From: Lachnospiraceae bacterium | GTDB taxonomy: Bacteria > Bacillota > Clostridia > Lachnospirales > Lachnospiraceae | DNA length: 34,045 bases | Assembly (NCBI GenBank): GCA_026169045.1 | Contig: JAPFDH010000063.1 | Coordinates: 1-34,045 of the forward strand | Direction of reading: 5' to 3' | Shown: one piece after another, positions 8,789-17,206 of the stretch | Numbering within the stretch: position 1 is the first letter of the stretch | Layout of the letters: the number at the start of each line of letters is the position of its first letter | Translations under genes and position numbers: made by a program | The notes under the pieces: generated by a model | What the model saw: the letters and a program-made list of their open reading frames with translations, nothing else | Told to the model about the DNA's origin: nothing | Database searches by the model: none

Positions 8789-9700
8789 TCATCCTTTGAC
8801 AGCCCCTACTGTCATACCTCTCGTAAAGTATTTCTGGAAAAATGGGAAGAACAGCATCATTGGACCAATTGCAACTACCAACATGGCCATTCGTAAATTT
8901 TCCCCGGGAAGAGATGTTATATCCACCATTCCTGGTGCATATTGCATGGAATCCAGCAATGTCTGAATGTTCATCATCATTCGCTGTAACATATACTGAA
9001 GAGGAACCAAACTGTCCTCGCGGATATACAACATAGCATTATACCACTCATTCCATTTTGTTAAAGCACCCAGGAACGCAACCGTGGCAATAACCGGTTT
9101 TGACAACGGCAAAGCAATCTTGAAAAAGATATAATACTCCGATGCCCCATCTACCTTTGCTGCCTCAAACAGAGACTCCGGAAGCTGCTTGAAAAATGTC
9201 CGCAACATAATAATATGGAATACATTGATGAGTGTTGGTAAAATCAGTGCTAACAAAGTATCTGTCAGATGCAGATACTGCGTATTAATAATATAACTTG
9301 GAACCATTCCCCCACTGAACAGGGTTGGGAAAAAAATGAAAAATGTTAATGCTCTTGTATAGCGAAAATTACTTCTCGCCAAACAATACGCTGCCATAGA
9401 CATAAAGAGTACGCCTAAAAATGTTCCCACAGCAGTGATGATAATTGTTACAATATAGGCATCCACAATCATCTTCGGGTTCTTAAATAAATACGCATAT
9501 GCTGTTAAATCTACCTTTTTTGGTAAAACACTAAATCCATACATAGCCAGATCAGATTCATTGGAAAATGATGCTGAGATGACCGTTACAAATGGAACAA
9601 TACAGATGATGGCAAAAATTATGAAAAACAGGTGTACCCAGATACTGGTTTTTTCCTTTTTCTTCTGAATGGCTCCCATTGCCGATGATTTTTTATTCAT
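8789..9700 (-). CDS. Sugar ABC importer permease (LplC/CarB-like)
   Basis: 303-residue inner-membrane permease of the MalG type with about six membrane spans. The cytoplasmic EAA loop reads EAAKVDGASEYYIFFKIALP, the surface that docks the ATPase. The C-terminus FTRGMTVGAVKG is typical of this subfamily. The start at 9700 is preceded by AAGGAGG 9 nt away; an earlier in-frame start at 9757 would overlap the upstream gene and lacks a ribosome site. It lies 19 bp behind the partner permease, in the same operon. It should form a heterodimer with that protein and receive substrate from the lipoprotein encoded at 3373-4884. Confidence 0.92.
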   Translation of the reverse strand: MNKKSSAMGAIQKKKEKTSIWVHLFFIIFAIICIVPFVTVISASFSNESDLAMYGFSVLPKKVDLTAYAYLFKNPKMIVDAYIVTIIITAVGTFLGVLFMSMAAYCLARSNFRYTRALTFFIFFPTLFSGGMVPSYIINTQYLHLTDTLLALILPTLINVFHIIMLRTFFKQLPESLFEAAKVDGASEYYIFFKIALPLSKPVIATVAFLGALTKWNEWYNAMLYIREDSLVPLQYMLQRMMMNIQTLLDSMQYAPGMVDITSLPGENLRMAMLVVAIGPMMLFFPFFQKYFTRGMTVGAVKG

Positions 9701-9719
9701 ATTAACACTCCTCCTTTCC

Positions 9720-10670
9720 TTAGAACAATGCATTATCCGGTGAAATTTTATTGACAATACTATTGGTAACCATTAATGTGATGAAACATACCACAGACTG
9801 GAATAAACCAACTGCACTGGACATTCCGATGTTTCCCTGATTCATCAAGGCACGAAACACATACGTATCAATAACATCTGTTGTTGGATACAGTGCCCCT
9901 ACGTTTCTGGTTACATTGTAGAACAAGCCGAAATCAGCACGGAAAATTTTTCCCACATCCAGTAATCCCATAATAATGATAATAGGAACAAGCTGAGGCA
10001 GAGATATGTACCAGGTTCTTTGCAGTTTATTTGCTCCATCAATTTCTGCTGCTTCAAATAATTCCTGATCAACCCCCATCAAAGCCGCATAATAAATAAT
10101 GCTTCCAAGTCCGACTCCCTGCCAGGTTTTTGAAATCAGCAGGATAACCGGCCAGTACTGTGGTTCCGAATACCAGGATATTCCCTTTCCCCCAAAAAAT
10201 TCAATAATCTGATTTAAAATTCCTTTTGTCGGATCCAATAGCGCATATACAATATATCCAACCGCTACCCAGGACAGGAAACTTGGTAAAATAGATATCG
10301 TCTGGTAAACTTTTACCTGACGCGCTCTTTTTACTTCAAACATAATCAGAGCAAAGATCACCCCACAAATGATTCCCACAATAATAAACAAAAAATTGAG
10401 GCCTAAAGTGTTGCGGGTAATTCTCCAGGCATCCTGGGATTTTAAAAAGAATTCAAAGTTTTTAAAACCTGCCCATGGGCTGCCAAAAATCCCATCCGTA
10501 ACTTTATAATCTTTAAATGCTAGTACTAATCCAAACATTGGCGCATAATTAAAAACTGCCAGCAGTAAAATAGTTGGTAATGCCATGGACAATAACTGCA
10601 GATTATCCTTAAAAGATCCTCTTTTTTTCCTCTTTCCATTTTTTTGTTTTGACATTATGCCTATACTCAC
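9720..10670 (-). CDS. Sugar ABC importer permease (LplB-like)
   Basis: 316-residue MalF-type permease with about six membrane spans and the EAA loop EAAEIDGANKLQRTWYISLP. A GTG start at 10670 is chosen because AGGAGG lies 7 nt before it; the ATG at 10655 would be 22 nt from that site. It is the first gene of the transport/degradation operon, with a leader of roughly 135 nt after the promoter module at 10813-10877. No ATPase gene accompanies it, which is common for this family, where a general MsmX/UgpC-type ATPase encoded elsewhere serves several importers. Confidence 0.92.
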   Translation of the reverse strand: MSIGIMSKQKNGKRKKRGSFKDNLQLLSMALPTILLLAVFNYAPMFGLVLAFKDYKVTDGIFGSPWAGFKNFEFFLKSQDAWRITRNTLGLNFLFIIVGIICGVIFALIMFEVKRARQVKVYQTISILPSFLSWVAVGYIVYALLDPTKGILNQIIEFFGGKGISWYSEPQYWPVILLISKTWQGVGLGSIIYYAALMGVDQELFEAAEIDGANKLQRTWYISLPQLVPIIIIMGLLDVGKIFRADFGLFYNVTRNVGALYPTTDVIDTYVFRALMNQGNIGMSSAVGLFQSVVCFITLMVTNSIVNKISPDNALF

Positions 10671-10812
10671 AAGATTTCCTCCTTTTCCTTAAAAATCATA
10701 GAAGCACCAAAGGAAAGCTCCTCAAAATCCCAGCATTACTTTGAAGTTTTTTCCTGGTGTGTTCCTGAGATGAAAAATTGCTCCTGTCAACCTCATCTTT
10801 TTTCTAAAATAA

Positions 10813-10877
10813 AGTATACATAATCTCTCTCCTAAAAAAAATGATAGAAACCGATAAAAAAGTGCTACATTTTTGAC
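10813..10877 (-). promoter_or_regulatory. Promoter/operator module, copy 2 (before permease operon)
   Basis: Minus strand: GTCAAAAATGTAGCACT, 14 nt, TATCATTTTTTTTA, then TATACT (10813-10818). Word order and spacing are identical to copy 1. The rest of 10671-10965 is leader DNA and the terminator of the regulator genes; no other gene is seen. Confidence 0.6.
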
Positions 10878-10911
10878 CAGGTAAACATTTCATCCCTAAA
10901 GATACAAAATT

Positions 10912-10942
10912 AGGGACGAATCTCCATTGGATCATCGTCCCT
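10912..10942 (-). terminator. Terminator of the two-component regulator operon
   Basis: Arms AGGGACGA (10912-10919) and TCGTCCCT (10935-10942), a perfect 8-bp stem 24 bp after the kinase stop codon. On the minus strand it is followed by AATTTTG, a modest T tract that would leave some read-through into the permease operon. Confidence 0.65.
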
Positions 10943-10965
10943 GTTAAACTCTTTCATATCATTTA

Positions 10966-12723
10966 TTACATACTAATTTGAGGAAATCGCAGTATTACCC
11001 TTGTTCCGACTCCCTCGCTACTCTCCACAAACACACCACTCTCTTCTCCAAAATACAATTTCAATCGCTGATTGACATTAGACATTCCAATATGACGATT
11101 TTCTCTTATAGTTGAATTACTCAAATTTACTTTTAATTTTTTCAACTCTTCCTGCGTCATTCCAAGTCCATTATCCTCAACTTCCAAATAGACATACCCT
11201 TCTTTCAAATACCCGCTAATAGAAATATGCCCCTTATTGCTCAATGGTTTAATACCATGGGAAATGGCATTTTCCACAATGGGCTGTAAGATGAGGCGTA
11301 TTGTTTTATATCCATATAATTCTTCCGGAATATCCCATGTCACATCAAATTTATCCTCATATCGTTTTTTCTGAAGTACCAGGTAATTCCAACAATGCTC
11401 CTTCTCTTTGTCTATCGGAATAATTGTATCGGTATCATTCAATGCTGCCCGCATCATTTTTGATAAAGCATCGATCATCTCTGATATTTCATTTCTGCCT
11501 CCAAGCAGACCAATGGCTGTCCAATTAATCGTATCCAATGTATTATTGATAAAATGGGGATTAATCTGGGCCTGCAAAGCCACTGCCTGTGCTTTTTTCA
11601 AAAGACGTACTCGATCGGCAAGTTCTCTATCTACGTCCTGCTTCACCGTTACTGTCTTTTGAATAGAATGAAGGATGTACTCCAATTCATTTTTGTCCTG
11701 GAGCATTCTCTCTTCTCCTACTAAAGTAATTTGATATTTTTCAATATAATGGAGAATTTCCCCAATCGGCTGAAATATCCTAAAAGAAATTATGGTGGTC
11801 AAACCTAGCGTTAACATAAGAAGCAAGAGTAAAAATATTAAAATAAAAACCCCAACCGTGCTTAACTGCTCATGTACCCATTCCGTTCCCAAAAAGCTGA
11901 CAACTTCTAATCCATTGCCTTCTGCTTTTATGGAACAAATACTACTCTGTCTGGTTAATATCGTATTATTGATTTCCCGATCAGATAATTCCAGACACTC
12001 ATCTACCTTTTTCCCCATCGCTTGATTTTCACTATCATATAGAATATCTTTTCCGTTAATCAGATAGACATGAAAGGGGGATGGAATTTTAATTTCTTTT
12101 GCGATCTCTTCCAGGTTTAAATTCATCACCAGCCATCCGCCATTTTCCGTTCCATAGTGAATCTCACGACAGACCGTTAATTGCTGTTCCCCGTTTCCGG
12201 ATTCTCTGTTTTCTGTGATCAACACACCACTTGACGATTCCTGACAAGCTTCAATACATTCACGCCCCTGAAATGTTTCGTAATTTGTAATTCCATCAGT
12301 AAAAATAACTTTTCCACTTTTCTCCCCATAGACATAAACGCCATTTACATAGCTCTTTGCCAACACTGGCATACGTATCAGCTCCTGAATACTTCTCAAG
12401 CTGTAATTTAGCTGTTCCAATTGTACATTATCATAAAAAAACAACTGCACATTACTATTAAAACCAATATAACTCAATTCCATGTCTGCTTCTTTCAAAA
12501 TTCGCTTCCAGTCACCGAAAATTTCTGTCGTCAACCGCTGATTTGTAGACTGAAGATTCCCCCTCTGTACATTGCTAAATGCGTAATACCCCAATCCGGC
12601 AGCAGCAGTAAATGGAACCAAAATCAAAAGCAGAAGCAGAGCAAAATTTTTTAAAAAAAGGCTGTGAAATTTATAATTTTTGACACATTCCCTATATCTT
12701 TGAATCGTATCCCTAATTTTCAT
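10966..12723 (-). CDS. Membrane sensor histidine kinase (YesM-like, HPK7 type)
   Basis: 585-residue kinase. Membrane spans lie at about 25-48 and 287-314, with an extracellular sensing region of about 240 residues between them, then a HAMP-like linker. The His_kinase box reads QINPHFINNTLDTI (386-399, His390); most relatives have NPHFLYNTL. The ATP-binding part shows N484 (VENAISHG), DNGLGM (517-522) and GMSNVNQRL. It should sense an extracellular oligosaccharide or its binding protein and phosphorylate the regulator encoded just upstream. The ATG at 12723 overlaps the regulator's 3' end by 11 bp, suggesting translational coupling; the ribosome site (GGCGGTG) is weak, which fits coupling. A GTG at 12732 is possible. 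Confidence 0.9.
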   Translation of the reverse strand: MKIRDTIQRYRECVKNYKFHSLFLKNFALLLLLILVPFTAAAGLGYYAFSNVQRGNLQSTNQRLTTEIFGDWKRILKEADMELSYIGFNSNVQLFFYDNVQLEQLNYSLRSIQELIRMPVLAKSYVNGVYVYGEKSGKVIFTDGITNYETFQGRECIEACQESSSGVLITENRESGNGEQQLTVCREIHYGTENGGWLVMNLNLEEIAKEIKIPSPFHVYLINGKDILYDSENQAMGKKVDECLELSDREINNTILTRQSSICSIKAEGNGLEVVSFLGTEWVHEQLSTVGVFILIFLLLLLMLTLGLTTIISFRIFQPIGEILHYIEKYQITLVGEERMLQDKNELEYILHSIQKTVTVKQDVDRELADRVRLLKKAQAVALQAQINPHFINNTLDTINWTAIGLLGGRNEISEMIDALSKMMRAALNDTDTIIPIDKEKEHCWNYLVLQKKRYEDKFDVTWDIPEELYGYKTIRLILQPIVENAISHGIKPLSNKGHISISGYLKEGYVYLEVEDNGLGMTQEELKKLKVNLSNSTIRENRHIGMSNVNQRLKLYFGEESGVFVESSEGVGTRVILRFPQISM

Positions 12724-14299
12724 CAAATTCACCGCCTACATGTAGAATCTGTTTTCTGTATTCACTGGGATTCATCCCCATTTGTGTGCGAAATAATCTG
12801 GAAAAATATCGGGTAGTTTTATATCCCAACATTTGACTTACCTGATATGTTTTATACTTAGGATCTTTTAAAAGCTCTACAGCCTTCTCCATTTTCACAC
12901 GGGTGACATACTGAATAAAACTTTCTCCTGTTTGCTTTTTAAATAACCGGCTCAAATACGAAGAACAAATGAAAAGCTGATTAGCTGTTTCTTCCTGAGA
13001 AATATCACGATAAATATTCTCCTGAATATATGTTTTAGCCTTATTGATTAAGCTATTCGTATCATAATATTCTTTTTTTTCATTGGCCAGCTTAATACGG
13101 TCAAAAATTCGATCACAAAAAACTTGTATTTCATCTTCTCCATTCATGGATAAAATGGAAGAATAATTCATATATGATGTTAATGATTTCCACAATTTTT
13201 CATTGATATCATGAATCACTGTATTCATGGTAAAAAGAATTTCCATTACCACCTGATTTCTTCTAATGATAGAATAACCGGATAACTCAGATAGTATATT
13301 GTGAAACAATTTTTGAGCAATAACGATATTTCCAACAGATATATTAGACATCATCAATTTCTTTTGTTCCTCTAAACGGGATTCTGTATCATAGGAAGAT
13401 TCCCCATGTAGCTGTTTTCCAGCAGAATACGGAATTTCATAGACAGTGGAATAAATATGACGAATTTTTGCATGGGCAGAAAACCCAAATGTCTGCTCCA
13501 TTTCACTGATCAAATCTCCCAACACATATTCCGCTTCTTCTTTCAAGGAACCTTTTTTTTCGTCTTTATCCAATCGAATCCCTATAATTTCCACACGTCC
13601 TGCATCTTTATAGACAAGGTGAAATCCATAAATTTTTTGATAAATCCGCAAAAAGTTCTTTAAATTCAATTCCAGCTGATCATAATTATACGTCCATATA
13701 TTTTCTATAAAATCTTTAAAGTCATCTATGTAAATGTCAGCCAACAGGCATGGACTGGCTTCAGCACAAACCCTTGGATATAAAATATTCATGCAATTCT
13801 TAATATACTCACTATTATCCACCACACCTAAAATTAGATCTGAAAAAAAGCGCTCTTCCAGCAAAAAAGTAGATTCTTCCAATCTCACACGATCTGCTGA
13901 TTTTTTTTGTTCTTCTGCATAAAAAGTGTCCAGGCTTTCTTTCAATTTTTCAAATGTCTCCTCAAGAGCTTCCACTCCGATTGGTTTTAATAAATAATCG
14001 GTCACTCCATAACGAACAGCCTGCAATGCCAGATCAAATTCCTGAAATCCACTGATCAATACTACTTTACTGGAAAGTCCCTGTTCAAACACATATCGTG
14101 CCACATCTAATCCTGAAACATTTCCCATTTTAATATCTGTCAAGATAACATCCGGCATGGTATAATCCAAATATTCAATAATTTCTTGCCCATCTGAGAA
14201 CAGTTCTGTAACTTCAAAACCTAACCTTTCCCAGTCAATCAAATTTTTTAAACCGGTTCGTATGATCTTTTCATCATCTGCAATAATCACCCTATACAT
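12713..14299 (-). CDS. AraC-type response regulator (YesN-like)
   Basis: 528-residue regulator. Residues 1-120 form a receiver domain with acidic pocket D8/D9, phospho-acceptor D55 (LTDIKMG) and K105 (LLKPI). A long middle region of about 290 residues follows, then a C-terminal AraC double helix-turn-helix (about 425-525), including a second recognition region VSQMLGYKTTRYFSRLFR and the family end GMNPSEYRKQ. Start at 14299, with GGGGG upstream; the longer in-frame start at 14344 would add residues not expected before the receiver domain. It is co-transcribed with the kinase and is the likely activator of the locus 1 promoters carrying the 65-bp module. Confidence 0.9.
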   Translation of the reverse strand: MYRVIIADDEKIIRTGLKNLIDWERLGFEVTELFSDGQEIIEYLDYTMPDVILTDIKMGNVSGLDVARYVFEQGLSSKVVLISGFQEFDLALQAVRYGVTDYLLKPIGVEALEETFEKLKESLDTFYAEEQKKSADRVRLEESTFLLEERFFSDLILGVVDNSEYIKNCMNILYPRVCAEASPCLLADIYIDDFKDFIENIWTYNYDQLELNLKNFLRIYQKIYGFHLVYKDAGRVEIIGIRLDKDEKKGSLKEEAEYVLGDLISEMEQTFGFSAHAKIRHIYSTVYEIPYSAGKQLHGESSYDTESRLEEQKKLMMSNISVGNIVIAQKLFHNILSELSGYSIIRRNQVVMEILFTMNTVIHDINEKLWKSLTSYMNYSSILSMNGEDEIQVFCDRIFDRIKLANEKKEYYDTNSLINKAKTYIQENIYRDISQEETANQLFICSSYLSRLFKKQTGESFIQYVTRVKMEKAVELLKDPKYKTYQVSQMLGYKTTRYFSRLFRTQMGMNPSEYRKQILHVGGEFDEN

Positions 14300-14344
14300 T
14301 GAAAAACCCCCAATAAATTGACCTTTTATCGTTATATTAGCCAT

Positions 14345-14373
14345 ATCATATCATTAATTTTTCCAGCATACAA
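14345..14373 (-). promoter_or_regulatory. Promoter of the regulator/kinase operon
   Basis: Minus strand -35 TTGTAT (14368-14373), 17-bp spacer, extended -10 TGATATGAT (hexamer 14345-14350). It lacks the shared module, so basal expression of the sensor pair is expected. Confidence 0.5.
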
Positions 14374-14408
14374 TCTTTTCCATTTCTGCTTTTTCAAAAA
14401 ATCAATAT

Positions 14409-14457
14409 CTCAAATTAAAACACTGCTATTTTTTTTAAATTATGTATCATTCTTTTA
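14409..14457 (+). promoter_or_regulatory. Looser third copy of the locus 1 operator words
   Basis: Plus strand CTCAAATTAAAACACT, then 20 nt (14 in the other copies), then TATCATTCTTTTAG. It lies 58 bp upstream of the -10 of the GH38-like gene, compared with 22 bp in copies 1 and 2. The resemblance suggests co-regulation, but AT-rich coincidence is possible. Confidence 0.4.
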
Positions 14458-14485
14458 GCCTCTTTCTTTTTCTTGCTTATTTCCC

Positions 14486-14514
14486 TTGCTTTCTCCCTTT
14501 CTCACCCATATAAT
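14486..14514 (+). promoter_or_regulatory. Promoter of the GH38-like gene
   Basis: -35 TTGCTT (14486-14491), 17-bp spacer, perfect -10 TATAAT (14509-14514). Confidence 0.6.
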
Positions 14515-14580
14515 ACCTGTAGTTTCGGGGATAATCACCGATTTGTAAACTCAGCAATATGAAATCAAGGAGTTAAATTT

Positions 14581-17202
14581 ATGAAAAAAGTAATTATTGT
14601 ATTTAAAAGCCATTTGGATAATGGCTATACGGATTTGTCCAAACAGGTATTGCACAATTACTGTACCAGCATGCTGGATAATATGTTGGACACATGCGAA
14701 GCCACTGCTGCACTACCAGAAGGCTCTCGATATGTATGGACCATGCCGGCATGGCTGCTTTATCACATACGCAACTCTTCAGATACTAATCCTTTGAATA
14801 AGAAACGTCTGGATGACTGCATTTCTCGACGGCAGGTTGTCTGGATACAGACTCCTTTCACCATTCACACAGAATTCTCCGGTCTGGAAGAAATTATCCG
14901 TGGCTTTCATTTTTCCGATGAATTATCCCGTCTCTACCATTATACTCCCCTATCAGCAAAAATGACTGACGTTCCTGGTCACACATCTTATCTGGCATCT
15001 CTTTTAAACAGACAAGGCGTAAAATTTATGCACCTTGGCTGCAATCCATGCTGTATGCCTCCTGATGTACCAACTCTCTTTTGGTGGCAGGGTTCTGATG
15101 GAAAACAAATTTTAACCATGTACAATAAAGGATCCTATGGATCTTCCATACTTCCTCCACAGGGTTGGAAATATCCTGTCTGGTTGTATCTCGCACAAAC
15201 CAACGATAATTTGGGATGTCACACAAAAGAAGAAGTGGAAAAACTTCTGTCAACTGTACGGAAAGAATTGCCCAATGCTGAAATTGTTATCGGTACACTG
15301 GATGATTTTTATTGGGAATTATCTCAATACAATCTTCATGATCTTCCGGTTGTCAGAAAAGATCTGGCTGATACCTGGATTCATGGCATAGGTTCCTATC
15401 CAAAAGAAGTATCCTTTCTGCGTCGGATTCGTCCCATGTTATCCGTTACTGAACAAATCAGTGCTCTGTTGAATTGCAACAAACAGCTCACAGATAAGGA
15501 ACAGACCTTCTGTCTGCAAGCAATACAAAATGCTTACGATCAGGCTCTTTTGTTTGATGAGCATACTTGGGGAATGGCTGGCCTTACCGGACTTGGAAGA
15601 AATCGCCCTTACAGGAAAAAAGAGTTTTTAGAATCACTCCATGATGAAAGCACAAGTAAAATCCAACGTTCTTGGGATGAACAAAGGGATAGGGCATGGT
15701 CAGTGTGTAAAAAAACAAATGAACTAAAGTCATTTGTCATGCACCGTCTGGCAGACACTGTACTGAATAGTGAAAACGAATTACTTGTATACAACGGATT
15801 ATCTTGGAATCGTAGTGGTTTTGTTCCGCTGAATATATCTAACAGTTGGATAGATGGATATTCTCTATTCGACACTTCTACCAATACTCCTGTTCCCCTT
15901 TTTTTCCGAGATGACCAATGGATTGCATTTGTAAAAGATATTCCTGCCACAGGTTGGAAAATACTCATTCGCCAATCCATTTCTGCCCCTACACCTTCCC
16001 AGCACATAGCTAATCCACTTTCTTTTAATAAAAATCATCCTGTACTAGAAAATCAACGCTTTAAAATCACATTGGATCCGATTCGCGGTGGTATTGTATC
16101 CTTTTATGATAAAAAGCAGCAATATGAGTATGTGGATCCAAGAATACCATGGGCTGAATATTCCTATGATATACATGGCGACAAAAGTGAACGACGTTAT
16201 GTCCAAAATTATGTTTATCGTTTTATATCCTGGGTAATAGATGATTTATGTCGAATCAACATGCCTGAACAGAAAGATCTGACTTTTAAGCCTCAATGTT
16301 TTTCTTTTGAAAAAGAAGTAAACGGATGTATGCAAATCTTAAAGTGGACTTCCATCATAAAAGACGCCAGTGTAACTGAGTATGGAAACGCCAAAACAGT
16401 TTCCTTTGTTTTATCCATTTCTGATATGGAAGATTTTGTCGATCTTTCTATTTTCCTGGAGAACAAACAACCTTGTGCTTTTCCAGAAAGTGCCTCTCTC
16501 TCCCTCCCTTTTTCTCTGAAAAACTGCAAAATCAAAATCAATAAAATAGGCAGTATCCTAGATCCACAAAAAGATTTTGAAAAGGATGCTAACCATGTTT
16601 TATACTGCTGTGAAAACTGGGTAGCTCTGGAAGGAGACAAAAATGGAATGTTAATTATACCTTGGGATACCCCACTTTTTGGCATTCAATCCAAAGGAAT
16701 CTATGAATTTCAGTCTCAAAGAAAAGAAATTTCTTCTCACCTATATTTTAATCTGTTCAACACTCAATGGGGAACCAATTTTCCTCAATGGATCAACGGA
16801 GATTTCTCCTGGAAATTTCGATTCATACCATTGAACAATACGGAAACAACGGCAGAAAAACAAAGACTGGCTTTAAATGCAGTCACACCATTATTAGCAG
16901 AAAAAAAACACTCTTCCTTTGGGCCTTCTTCAAAAAAATGGTATCATGAATGGTTACACTGCGAAACCATGCGAATTCTATCCATATTTTCGGATATCTC
17001 TATGAATCATATTCACATTCGTCTTATGGATATTACCAATACTTCCGGAAACGCGCTCCTATTTGTCTGTCCTGATGTCAAACAAATTTGGATAAAAAAA
17101 CCTGGCGATGGATTTCATTTACTTACATCCAATGCTGATGGTTCCTATCTCTTAAAAACAAAAGCAAATGAAATCCATGAACTTTATGCCGAGCTCTATT
17201 GA
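14581..17202 (+). CDS. GH38-like (DUF5054-type) glycoside hydrolase
   Basis: 873-residue cytoplasmic protein. The N-terminus KSHLDNGYTD supplies His11 and Asp13, KMTDVPGH supplies Asp130, and FDEHTWG supplies His328; together these match the zinc ligands and nucleophile position of GH38 alpha-mannosidases. A helical middle (about 340-390) and a large beta-rich C-terminal half follow, as in that family. The overall pattern (HLDxGYTD start, EFSGLEEIIRG) is that of the DUF5054 group, whose substrate I do not know. AAGGAG lies 8 nt before the ATG. It is divergent from the regulator pair and probably shares its control, so it likely removes a sugar from the oligosaccharide handled by locus 1. Its stop codon is only 4 bp from that of the convergent antiporter. 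Confidence 0.78.
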   Translation: MKKVIIVFKSHLDNGYTDLSKQVLHNYCTSMLDNMLDTCEATAALPEGSRYVWTMPAWLLYHIRNSSDTNPLNKKRLDDCISRRQVVWIQTPFTIHTEFSGLEEIIRGFHFSDELSRLYHYTPLSAKMTDVPGHTSYLASLLNRQGVKFMHLGCNPCCMPPDVPTLFWWQGSDGKQILTMYNKGSYGSSILPPQGWKYPVWLYLAQTNDNLGCHTKEEVEKLLSTVRKELPNAEIVIGTLDDFYWELSQYNLHDLPVVRKDLADTWIHGIGSYPKEVSFLRRIRPMLSVTEQISALLNCNKQLTDKEQTFCLQAIQNAYDQALLFDEHTWGMAGLTGLGRNRPYRKKEFLESLHDESTSKIQRSWDEQRDRAWSVCKKTNELKSFVMHRLADTVLNSENELLVYNGLSWNRSGFVPLNISNSWIDGYSLFDTSTNTPVPLFFRDDQWIAFVKDIPATGWKILIRQSISAPTPSQHIANPLSFNKNHPVLENQRFKITLDPIRGGIVSFYDKKQQYEYVDPRIPWAEYSYDIHGDKSERRYVQNYVYRFISWVIDDLCRINMPEQKDLTFKPQCFSFEKEVNGCMQILKWTSIIKDASVTEYGNAKTVSFVLSISDMEDFVDLSIFLENKQPCAFPESASLSLPFSLKNCKIKINKIGSILDPQKDFEKDANHVLYCCENWVALEGDKNGMLIIPWDTPLFGIQSKGIYEFQSQRKEISSHLYFNLFNTQWGTNFPQWINGDFSWKFRFIPLNNTETTAEKQRLALNAVTPLLAEKKHSSFGPSSKKWYHEWLHCETMRILSIFSDISMNHIHIRLMDITNTSGNALLFVCPDVKQIWIKKPGDGFHLLTSNADGSYLLKTKANEIHELYAELY

Positions 17203-17206
17203 TGCA

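Noticed and set aside
10680-10812. A riboswitch in the leader of the permease operon
   Set aside because: The leader of about 135 nt shows no recognisable aptamer core and no strong anti-terminator/terminator pair; ordinary activator control is sufficient.
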